From positions 1 through 55,429 of the forward strand of contig JAAUOM010000014.1 in NCBI GenBank assembly GCA_012034865.1: a stretch of 55,429 bases of DNA. The letters are read 5' to 3'. Positions 36,995 to 44,884 of this stretch are shown here, piece by piece. Position numbers and translations under genes: made by a program. Every line of letters starts with the position of its first letter. Within the stretch, counting starts at the first letter, position 1. Below the pieces are notes generated by a model. It did no database searches and was not told the origin of the DNA. It saw only the letters and a program-made list of their open reading frames with translations. The stretch comes from Acaryochloris sp. CRU_2_0. GTDB taxonomy: Bacteria; Cyanobacteriota; Cyanobacteriia; Thermosynechococcales; Thermosynechococcaceae.

Positions 36995-39109
36995 ATGAAA
37001 CAACTTCTTTACCTGGAAATTCCCACATCGGCGATCGCAACTGTGCAAACTTGGTTGCACCAGCAAACGGCTGCAAGCTTAGGTTTAGAGGCTGCCTGTA
37101 CCATCCTCCAGACAGCGACGGGTATTCAAATCACGACGGGTGCTGCCCACTTAACGGTTTTCCTTTGGCAGCACTTAAATACCACCTATCTAAAAGTGAT
37201 GCAATGGTCCGCCCAACCTTTGCCCAGCCAGCAAGTTTGGTTAAACCGCTTCACAGCGACCCTCAAAGCCACCTTTCCCTATCAACCCCAACCCTTCCCC
37301 GACATTGATCTGACCCAGGCCAATATTTTCAGTGCCCTAGCACCCTATTACCCTCTCACAGCCCAGTACTTTCAGCAGATTCCCAATGGCGAAGCTGACT
37401 TACAGCGGGTCTATTGGTGGGAAAAGCGCTGGCGAGAAACCGTCAAGAACGGTCAGCAACCCCCAACAGCCCAGACCCACCCCATTCTCTACACTGCCCC
37501 GCCGATCTCTACCCCCGATTCCGCTTGGGATATTGTGATTGTCGGTGGTGCCCTGGGTGTTTTAACCGCAGCCATGATGGCGCGTTTGGGTTATAAAGTC
37601 GCCCTAGTGGAGCGGATCAAATTTGGGCGGATGAATCGGGAATGGAATATCTCTCGCAGTGAACTGCAAACCTTAGTCGATGTGGGCTTGCTCTCAGAGA
37701 AGGAGCTAGAAAGTGTAATTGCGCGAGAATACCACAATAATTTCAACCAGTTTTTCAGTGGCAATAATCCGCCTGCGGCTAGAGCCTCAGTCCTTTATAC
37801 ACCGACGGTTCTAAATGTAGCGATGAACTGCGATCGCTTGCTCCAGCTCTGTGGTGAAAAGCTGTTAGCCGCTGGTGGCCAAATTTTTGAGTGTACCGAG
37901 TTTGAAAAAGCGTTTCTAGAACCTGAAGCCGTGACGCTGCAAGTTCGCAATTTACAAACTGATCAACTCTCCTACTTACAGGCGCGGTTATTGATCGATG
38001 CCATGGGCACAGCCTCGCAAATTGCCCAGCAGATCAATGGCGGACAGGCGTTTGACAGTGTTTGCCCGACGATTGGTGGTGTGGTGAAAGAGGGTTTTGC
38101 CCCTGGGGTCTGGGATCAAAACTATGGAGAGCCTCTGTTTACGGATGGTGATACCAGTCGGGGTCGTCAATTGATCTGGGAAATGTTTCCGGGGGAAAAC
38201 AATGACCTCACCATTTATCTGTTCTACTATCATCAAATTTCCGCTGAAAATCCCGGTTCACTCCTGGAACTGTTTGAAGATTTCTTTGCCTGTTTACCCG
38301 ACTATCGTCGCTGCGATCTCGATCAATTGGTCTGGCGCAAAGCTGCCTTTGGCTATATTCCAGGCCGCTTTAGTCGCAATGCCCAGGATCGGTTACCGGG
38401 ATGCGATCGCATCCTCTCCATCGGCGATGCCGCTTCCCTCAACTCCCCTTTAATCTTTACGGGCTTCGGCTCCTTAGTTCGCAATCTGCCCCGCGTCAGC
38501 CACTTATTACACACCGCCTTGCAAAGCAATCTCCTATCCGGCAAAGACTTGGGGTTAGTCAATGCCTATCAAGACAATCTTGCCGCCACTTGGATTTTCT
38601 CACGGGGGATGATGGCTAAACCCCAATCTAACTTACCTCCCTACTGGATCAACGCCATTCTCAATGCCTTCTTCGGCGTTTTAACCACTGAACCCCCTGC
38701 TGAAGTGGATGATTTTATTAAAGATCGCGGCGGCTGGTTATTTATGACCCGCACTATTCTCAAAGCAGGCATCCGTATGCCCCAAATCCCTTGGTGGGTA
38801 ATGCGAGCGATTGGCCTCAAAGAACTTTTAAGCTGGGTTCCCACCTACTTGGCCTTTACTTGGGCAGCCCTTCTGTCTTTTTTGTTTGGCAACTGGCTAC
38901 CCCAGCAATTGCAACGTTGGCAACAGCCTCTGGCTCAACGTTGGCCCCGCCTATGGCTGCGACTGCTCAGTTGGAGTTATCAGCTCACCTATGGTGTCGG
39001 CAAACCCCAATTACTGTTGCATCTGCCCCCTCTAACAGCCTCCGCTACAGCCGAGCCATCTGCTCTAGAGTCCCCTACCACTGGAACCATTTCCAGTGTT
39101 TCCAATTAA
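36995..39109 (+). CDS. cruA: Lycopene cyclase-like FAD protein, CruA type
   Basis: A 704-residue protein with an NAD(P)/FAD Rossmann fold: IVIVGGALGVLTAAMMARLG (about residues 181-200) and GRMNREWNISRSELQTLVDV (about 210-229). FGYIPGRFSR and IGDAASLNSPLIFTGFGS (about 488-505) close the FAD domain. This fits the CruA/CruP family; the GRMNREWNISR form, instead of the GREQEWNISR I remember for CruP, favours CruA. CruA proteins cyclise lycopene in some cyanobacteria. A hydrophobic segment near residue 620 may touch the membrane. The choice between CruA and CruP needs a tree. Confidence 0.75.
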   Translation: MKQLLYLEIPTSAIATVQTWLHQQTAASLGLEAACTILQTATGIQITTGAAHLTVFLWQHLNTTYLKVMQWSAQPLPSQQVWLNRFTATLKATFPYQPQPFPDIDLTQANIFSALAPYYPLTAQYFQQIPNGEADLQRVYWWEKRWRETVKNGQQPPTAQTHPILYTAPPISTPDSAWDIVIVGGALGVLTAAMMARLGYKVALVERIKFGRMNREWNISRSELQTLVDVGLLSEKELESVIAREYHNNFNQFFSGNNPPAARASVLYTPTVLNVAMNCDRLLQLCGEKLLAAGGQIFECTEFEKAFLEPEAVTLQVRNLQTDQLSYLQARLLIDAMGTASQIAQQINGGQAFDSVCPTIGGVVKEGFAPGVWDQNYGEPLFTDGDTSRGRQLIWEMFPGENNDLTIYLFYYHQISAENPGSLLELFEDFFACLPDYRRCDLDQLVWRKAAFGYIPGRFSRNAQDRLPGCDRILSIGDAASLNSPLIFTGFGSLVRNLPRVSHLLHTALQSNLLSGKDLGLVNAYQDNLAATWIFSRGMMAKPQSNLPPYWINAILNAFFGVLTTEPPAEVDDFIKDRGGWLFMTRTILKAGIRMPQIPWWVMRAIGLKELLSWVPTYLAFTWAALLSFLFGNWLPQQLQRWQQPLAQRWPRLWLRLLSWSYQLTYGVGKPQLLLHLPPLTASATAEPSALESPTTGTISSVSN

Positions 39110-39380
39110 TCATACCTATCTAGCTTTCCCCTAGATTAAACCTCTCACTGCTACTGCAAAGCACGGCTAGTCGTCTGTCAATTTTTAATTAACGAGTCAG
39201 AAATTTTGTGGAGGCTAGAGCATTGTTGAATAGGATGATAAGGGACTCCAGATCCCCTCCCAGGATGGGTAGGGGTGGGTTGCTGTTTGAACTTTCTTGC
39301 CTCAACGCCGTATAGTAGGGCTACATCTAGCCCAACAGCCGCAGCACCACTGTAAACTTCTTACAAATTGAGGATTTCCT

Positions 39381-39881
39381 ATGGATCTTTGGCAATTTAG
39401 CATCCTCGCCATCAATCCTCTCCAGAGCACATTAGTCAGATGGTTCCACAGCTTAGGAGATAGCTATCCGATCCTATCTTGGCTGATTGCCCATCCTGTG
39501 GCTGCGGTTATCAGTCTATTGGTTTTTTTAGCCGTCATTCAACTCCTTCTCGGTTGGATTAGTAGTGGGATTAAACATCTCTTAGTCTCGATCGTTAAAT
39601 CTCCCTATTCTTTGGTGAGATGGTTTTTGGGTAAAACAACCGCTCCCCTAGGCTCAGCTAAAATCCAGAAATTCAGCAGATCGGGCAAAGGCAAAGAACC
39701 CGATCAAATCACCGCCATTCTCAAACGCCTAGATCACCACCAACATGAGCAAGACAAATTACTCAAAGAGCTGAAGTCGCTACTTCCCCTCAGCTTGCCA
39801 GAAGATCAACCTTCCCCTACCCCAGCCCATGACCTGAAGACTACCCCTGATGACGCTGCGACCAAGATCCCACCCCCTTAA
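39381..39881 (+). CDS. Hypothetical membrane protein (166 aa)
   Basis: A protein with one strong transmembrane region near residues 31-56 (HPVAAVISLLVFLAVIQLLL) and a less hydrophobic stretch after it. The rest is soluble: a basic linker, a helical segment (LDHHQHEQDKLLKELKSLL near 114-132) and a Pro/Thr/Ala-rich tail. I recognise no family. The ribosome-binding site is weak. The 271 bases before it (39110-39380) hold no gene I can support. Confidence 0.6.
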   Translation: MDLWQFSILAINPLQSTLVRWFHSLGDSYPILSWLIAHPVAAVISLLVFLAVIQLLLGWISSGIKHLLVSIVKSPYSLVRWFLGKTTAPLGSAKIQKFSRSGKGKEPDQITAILKRLDHHQHEQDKLLKELKSLLPLSLPEDQPSPTPAHDLKTTPDDAATKIPPP

Positions 39882-40011
39882 CCATCGATACACCTGGCAC
39901 GACCAATTTAGGATCCCTATAGGAGGCAATTTACAAAGTGTTCCATAGGTCGGCAATATTTTGTTAAGTTTTGATCTAAAATAGTGGGTGCAAGCAGGTA
40001 AATGCATAACA

Positions 40012-40239
40012 ATGGCCAGCCAAACAATCGTTGCTGAAGTATCAAAATCCACTCAATTCCAACAGTCTGTTGCAGATGTGCCCCCAGGCAATCCAGAATC
40101 TCGTCTTTTTGAGGCGGTCAAGCGCCTGTATAAATCTGATCATCAGGCTGAATACTTAGATATCAATGCCGAAGCAGAGTTGCTGCTCCAGCAATTGCAA
40201 GCAGATATCCAGAAGATGTCAGCGATCGCCAACCCATAA
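40012..40239 (+). CDS. Small conserved hypothetical protein (75 aa)
   Basis: I chose the ATG at 40012 (MASQTIVAEVSKSTQFQQSV) over one 24 bases upstream that has no ribosome-binding site. The rest is acidic and helical and ends LQADIQKMSAIANP. It has no recognisable domain but resembles small conserved cyanobacterial proteins. It is convergent with the DUF1823 gene. Confidence 0.6.
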   Translation: MASQTIVAEVSKSTQFQQSVADVPPGNPESRLFEAVKRLYKSDHQAEYLDINAEAELLLQQLQADIQKMSAIANP

Positions 40240-40283
40240 GATAATCTTCTTCAGCTCTCCCAGTGTACCTACGGCGTATAGGT

Positions 40284-40673
40284 CTAAGCGGGTGATGTTT
40301 CCTTTAAATAACTCAAAAACCAGTTGACTGCCGTAGCCCGTCGGGTTCGGCGGGGATTGAGCTGATCAATGGTATAGCCACCAAATTCCAGTTCTTCTTT
40401 TAATAACTGCTTATTCTCTGAAGGAATTGAGCGGGTCAATTTAATTGTGGCGGGTCGGCTGCCGATAAAGTCTGGGGGTTCTGGATAGGCTTCTAGCCAA
40501 AGATCATCGACTTGAGCGGTATCCCATTGTTGGGCGATTGGATCGTAACGATACCCCAAGTGATACCAAAGCATTTGATTAACCACCTCATCAGGAATTT
40601 TGTCTTCTAAGATGGCCCAGAACGTCTCTGGCGTCAGAGTTGGTAAGTTAGAGGCGGTTAAAGGAGAGATCAT
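40284..40673 (-). CDS. DUF1823 family protein
   Basis: A 129-residue protein of a family conserved in cyanobacteria and plants. The motifs YHLGYRYDPIAQQWDTAQVD (about residues 42-61), YPEPPDFIGSRPATIKLTRS (about 69-88) and TRRATAVNWFLSYLK near the end match what I recall of DUF1823. The molecular role is unknown. It starts 4 bases after the DUF3611 gene ends, so it is probably in the same transcript. Confidence 0.85.
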   Translation of the reverse strand: MISPLTASNLPTLTPETFWAILEDKIPDEVVNQMLWYHLGYRYDPIAQQWDTAQVDDLWLEAYPEPPDFIGSRPATIKLTRSIPSENKQLLKEELEFGGYTIDQLNPRRTRRATAVNWFLSYLKETSPA

Positions 40674-40677
40674 AGGC

Positions 40678-41262
40678 TTATTCTGAGGGGCGCGGTTGAG
40701 TGGTGCGCTGGAGTAACCATAGGGTGGCGACCACTCCAGCCAACTGACCTGCGATGGTATTAATACAGGCTTGAATCACAAACAGATCGATGGGTTCGAC
40801 GAGTTGATTGGGATTGAGACTGAAGACCGCGACCCCTTGGGAAATAGCTTTGCCAATAATGGCTCCCACCAACCATTCGCCGCCCATGACCGTTACTAAT
40901 ATACCCACCAAATCGGTGATCAGAACCGTTTTAATTAATCGCAGGGTCGCGGCTTTAGACGGTACTGCTGCGCTTGGCGCTAAAAATCTTCGCCCCCAGC
41001 GGGTGTAGCGAAAACTCCAATAAACGCTGACGCCCAAGAGCAAAATGCCCCCCACCGTAAACAGCAACCCTAAACCACTAATGGGATTGCTGGCTTGGTT
41101 GGGATTGCTGGCTCGGCTGAAAAACGCAAACAAAACCGTTATGCCAGAGATGACCCCCAAGACAACCTTAATCCAGAAACTGATCCAACCCACAAGGCGG
41201 AAGGCACCGCCCAAATTTTTGAAATCAGGAGACCGGGATAGAGCGTCAGACGGTCGGGTCAT
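40678..41262 (-). CDS. DUF3611 family membrane protein
   Basis: A 194-residue protein with four predicted membrane helices (about residues 26-47, 63-84, 107-128 and 165-185) and the family segment LGGAFRLVGWISFWIKVVLG. DUF3611 proteins occur in cyanobacteria and chloroplasts; the role is unknown. It lies 9 bases after bciB on the same strand. Confidence 0.8.
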   Translation of the reverse strand: MTRPSDALSRSPDFKNLGGAFRLVGWISFWIKVVLGVISGITVLFAFFSRASNPNQASNPISGLGLLFTVGGILLLGVSVYWSFRYTRWGRRFLAPSAAVPSKAATLRLIKTVLITDLVGILVTVMGGEWLVGAIIGKAISQGVAVFSLNPNQLVEPIDLFVIQACINTIAGQLAGVVATLWLLQRTTQPRPSE

Positions 41263-41271
41263 ATCTCAATT

Positions 41272-42465
41272 TTAGTCCGGTAAGTCATATTGACTGACAA
41301 TGTGCTTGGCGTATTCTGGCACATGGGCCTCTACCTTGTCTGGATAGTTCCGCTTGACGTAAATATAGTTGCGGGTAAAGTGCGAATCAATTGAGAACCG
41401 CGCATATTCTAAACCTCGTGGACCCACTTTGTCGATGACAACCCCCATGAGCTTCGCCGCCCACATGGGCAGGGTTACGCCTTTGTCGTAGGCGGGGATG
41501 CTATTTTGGACGGCGGCATGGCGATCGCCGGAGGCCATCACGGGTTGGGTTTCCAACTGATCCATCACCAGATCGAGCATTTCTTGGCCAATTTCATTGC
41601 GAACCACAATCCACTGCCAACCGTAGGGCGATCCCATATAGCCCACCACCAAATCCGCCAGGGAATTGGTGTAATCAAAACAGCTCATGCAGGAGGGGGC
41701 AAAAATGTCCTTCAGTTTGTTGGTTTTCAGGCCAAAAAACGGCACCATCTCAATTGAGCCATCTTCATGCTTAAAGTGAACCCGGAAGTCTTGCATAAAT
41801 TCATAATGAACCACTGTCTCTGGGGAACGGCTGGTGGTTTCTAAGAACTTTTGCAAGCCGGCGCGATCCACATTGTCCACACAGGGAGTGCCCAAAACAT
41901 AGAGTTTCTCTAGACCTAAACTATCCTGTACTGAGCGTAGGGCTTGGGTTTGACACCCCACCCCAATCACTAGCAATCGCTTCATTCCCGACTGCTCAAT
42001 CTGCTCTAAGACCGATAGGTTAGGAGATAAGGTGGGTTTATTGACGCGAGCAGCCAGGATTTCTTCAGGGGTACGAGCCAGAACGGGTTTGGGTTGGAAG
42101 CGATCTTCTTCCGAGTTTTGGACGCAAACGACCCCTTCGACTTTGCCCTGCTTCAACATTTCGATCGCAACGGTGCTGACAATTCCTGTCCACTGAGCCC
42201 CTGGAATCGGTTCAATTTTGCGGGCGGTCATCATCTGGTTGCTGACCCCAAAATACCAGTCATCCTCGTTTTCTAGGTCTCGACTGCGACCGTGGGCTTT
42301 TTCTTCTAGCTCGGCAATCTGCTGGTTTAAGAAGGCACAGGCTTCTTTGACGTAATGGATATAGTAGGTATCGCAAAGACCACATTCGCTACACAGTTCC
42401 TTAGCAGGTCGGGAACTCGTCGATTTGAGGGCTTTGGCTTTTTTGTGGGGTTGTACCGAGGTCAT
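41272..42465 (-). CDS. bciB: Divinyl chlorophyllide 8-vinyl reductase BciB-type (slr1923 homologue)
   Basis: A 397-residue ferredoxin-dependent Fe-S/FAD protein of the F420-hydrogenase beta family. The start MTSVQPHKKAKALK at 42465 fits the family; the longer ORF adds 33 residues with no support. Cysteine motifs ELCSECGLCDTYYIHYVKEAC (about residues 20-40) and APSCMSCFDYTNSLADLVVG (about 256-275) supply cluster ligands. Cyanobacterial BciB reduces the 8-vinyl group of divinyl chlorophyll precursors; plant HCAR, which reduces 7-hydroxymethyl chlorophyll a, derives from it, so that activity cannot be excluded. A Rieske oxygenase gene lies immediately upstream. Confidence 0.85.
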   Translation of the reverse strand: MTSVQPHKKAKALKSTSSRPAKELCSECGLCDTYYIHYVKEACAFLNQQIAELEEKAHGRSRDLENEDDWYFGVSNQMMTARKIEPIPGAQWTGIVSTVAIEMLKQGKVEGVVCVQNSEEDRFQPKPVLARTPEEILAARVNKPTLSPNLSVLEQIEQSGMKRLLVIGVGCQTQALRSVQDSLGLEKLYVLGTPCVDNVDRAGLQKFLETTSRSPETVVHYEFMQDFRVHFKHEDGSIEMVPFFGLKTNKLKDIFAPSCMSCFDYTNSLADLVVGYMGSPYGWQWIVVRNEIGQEMLDLVMDQLETQPVMASGDRHAAVQNSIPAYDKGVTLPMWAAKLMGVVIDKVGPRGLEYARFSIDSHFTRNYIYVKRNYPDKVEAHVPEYAKHIVSQYDLPD

Positions 42466-42609
42466 AATTAAAGACGCTTTGTGATTCAGCACCCACCAGC
42501 AAGCTTGAGGTGCCGAGTTAGGATGGATTAAACACTCTGATTGTAAACAGTTTAGGGTCAGCAACGAAAGGGGCGTTGATTTTTCTGTGCCAGTGGAACG
42601 GGGGTGGCT

Positions 42610-44097
42610 TTAATCGTTATGGGCATGATCAAACTCATAAAGATAAAAGAGACGACTGAACCGTTGCAGTAAGTATCCAAGGGTTGCTAGGAAGAGACCA
42701 CTGAGCGCTAACCACCAAAATGTGCTGGGAGGAGCTGCTAGTAAAGAGGTGGGGGAGAGGGCTTGCGATCGCCCATCCACCATCACCCCTACCCCAAAGC
42801 AAACCCCACCCGCAACGAACGCCAAGATCTTCAACTGCTGAATCCGGTTTAAAGCACGGCAACAGACTTGACAATCTTTGGTGTGGGTGTGCCATACATC
42901 AAACAGCTTTTCCTGATCCCGCTCAGGCTGAGGGAGTTGCGGATCACAGGTTCAGGGAATTCCACCGCCAGCACGAATTTTAAGCCACTGTCGCAGGGCA
43001 ATCACCATTTTGTCTTGGGGATTGGGAGTATACACAGCCTCTAGCCAGTTGCCTCGTTCCTGGTGTCCTATTCGCTTTTCTTGATAGTGGAGGAACGCCA
43101 AGTCTTGATGGAGAAACAGGGGTGCTAACACATGGCCCAACCATACGGGCATCGGCCAAGCAAAAAATCCTAATCCGGGGGGCGTTTTACCTTGGGTATC
43201 CTTGATCAAGACCTGGCAGCCAATATGACGACACCAGCCAGGACGAGTTGGACTGGCATACAGGGCCAAGATCATCTGACCCTCATTTTCAAAAGTGGAT
43301 TCGATCCGCATATGGCAAGGGGGTTGGAAATCATGAACCGCTTTTTTGAGAATAGTGGGGACAGGGCGGATGTCAAAGGCAAACCCTTCTTGAGTGGAGA
43401 CCTCCCGGACAGGGTTCATATCGTAATAATTGGCATCTCGATAGTGATTGCCCATAATGCCGTGGTGAGAAACCGGGACATGGGCCGGGTCGGCAATATT
43501 TTCCATCAAAAAGTCCCAGCCGTAGGGAAAATCCCGCACGTACCAAAATAGCTTAATGGCTCGCTCTGGCATTTCCGTTAATTCAGGAATCGTGCGTGGG
43601 GAACGTTCCTGGCTAAGCTGTTTAGCTTTTGCTCCAGACTCCGGCCATACCCAAATTAGACCCTGTTGCAGTTGAGTGGGATAGGCGATCGCACAAGCAC
43701 GAGGATTGTCTCGATGGCGTTTGGCAGTCTCCAGATCCAGGCTTTGGGGAATATCCAGGCACTGTCCCTCTGACCCAAATCGCCAAGCATGATAGGCGCA
43801 CATCAACGTACCATCCGCTTCTACACGACCTTCAGATAACGGTGCCAGCCGATGGGGACAGCGATCTTCAAAACAGTGCCATGCCCCATCTTTATCGCAC
43901 CAAAGTACTAATTCTTTTCCTAAAAGTTGAATCGCATGGGGAGATTTTTGATCCAAAAATTCAGCTACCGCCATGGGATACCATTGCTGGGTCCACTGAA
44001 AGGTTTCAGAATGAGTAAAGGATGCTTCAGCCGCTATTGGGATCTGCTCTGATGCAGCCTGATCAGTCTTGAGGGATAAACGGGTCTGAGTGGTCAC
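42610..44097 (-). pseudogene. Rieske oxygenase of the PaO/Tic55 family, interrupted by an in-frame TGA
   Basis: The 381-residue N-terminal part has the Rieske ligands in CPHRLAPLSEGRVEADG and CAYHAWRF (about residues 79-108) and the mononuclear iron site in NIADPAHVPVSHHG (about 198-211). At 42952-42954 the codon expected to be TGG (the segment would read GGIPWTCDPQL) is TGA. Beyond it the same frame stays open for 113 residues with the CxxC-type motif CQVCCRALNRI and two membrane helices, ending at TAA 42610-42612. Those features belong to the normal C-terminus of pheophorbide a oxygenase-like proteins. The truncated product would be soluble. This is a substitution, not a missing base. Confidence 0.85.
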
Positions 44098-44249
44098 AGT
44101 GTTAAGTGCAAGGAAATGGGTTGATCCTTCTTAATATAAACCCCATCCAAGGTGAGCACTGGAGTTTTCGAGATCAATTTTCTTGGCCTTATTCGCCATG
44201 CATTAGATATTGCCGCTATGCCCCCTCAGGAGCGTCAAGAAGACCCTCC

Positions 44250-44746
44250 CCCACGCTGAACCCTGAAGCGATTGGTGGCTTGGGTCAAAAAACAATTCAA
44301 CATCGACTGCTGCCGAGACACGCCGCACAAAGTGCTCAAAAGCTTGGGCTTTTCTTGGAAGAAAGCCCGCAAGTTATTGAATAAAGCTGACCCAAAAACG
44401 AGCAGCCTTTCTCGAAAAGCTGAACGGACTCCTTGACGATGCCCTGTGCCAATGCTGTTTGTTGGTCTATATCGATGAAGCTCATGTTCATCTCAATACA
44501 AATGAAGGCTATGGCTGGTCTATTAAAGGGGAAGGCTTTTGGGTCTCTTCGAGTTCTCCAAGGCTAGCAAAGGTCTCTTTCTACGGTCTCTACCTGTACA
44601 ACTTGGCTCAGGTCAGGATTTTCCCTTATGACATAGCCAATAAGTTCACCTCTGTAAGATGTACTTAAAAAGCTGCGGGCTGAATTCCCTGAAATTCCCT
44701 CTTCTGTCACTCTGGGATGGCGTACCTTACCACCGCGCCCAACTTG
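44250..44746 (+). pseudogene. Degenerate IS630-family transposase
   Basis: Pieces in different frames reproduce an IS630 transposase: LKRLVAWVKKQFNIDCCRDT, KSLGFSWKKARKLLNKADP, the DDE-domain piece YIDEAHVHLNTNEGYGWSI, then KVSFYGLYLYN, DVLKKLRAEFPEIP and LWDGVPYHRAQLV up to about 44746. At least three frame changes separate them. The N-terminal part and the left end are missing or unrecognisable. The stretch 44098-44250 holds only scattered similarity and no gene I can support. Confidence 0.8.
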
Positions 44747-44770
44747 TATCCCTCTTCTGTCACTCTGGGA
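44696..44770 (+). repeat. 22-bp direct repeat, transposase remnant and MITE left end
   Basis: The 22-base sequence starting TCCCTCTTCTGTCACTCTGG occurs at 44696-44717 and again at 44749-44770, 53 bases apart. The first copy lies inside the transposase remnant; the second is the left end of the MITE-like element described at 44749-44883. Confidence 0.85.
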
Positions 44771-44883
44771 GTAGAATATTCGCAAGGTTGATTTTTCGTG
44801 ATCTAGTGACTTGTTGATGGGTCGTGGTGACAATGAGAAATCGTCATTTCGAATTCTCTCTGCCTAAAGTGACAAAAGAGGGA
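44749..44883. mobile_element. 135-bp MITE-like element with IS630-type ends
   Basis: The ends TCCCTCTTCTGTCACTCTGG (from 44749) and, inverted, TCCCTCTTTTGTCACTTTAGG (ending at 44883) match at 18 of the first 21 positions. TA dinucleotides flank both sides (44747-44748 and 44884-44885), the expected IS630/Tc1 target duplication. The interior has no coding capacity. Its right TA overlaps the start codon of the VanW-like gene. Confidence 0.65.
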
Positions 44884-44884
44884 T

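Noticed and set aside
44696-44770. CRISPR-like array from the 22-bp direct repeat.
   Set aside because: Only two copies exist; one is transposase coding sequence and the other an inverted-repeat end.
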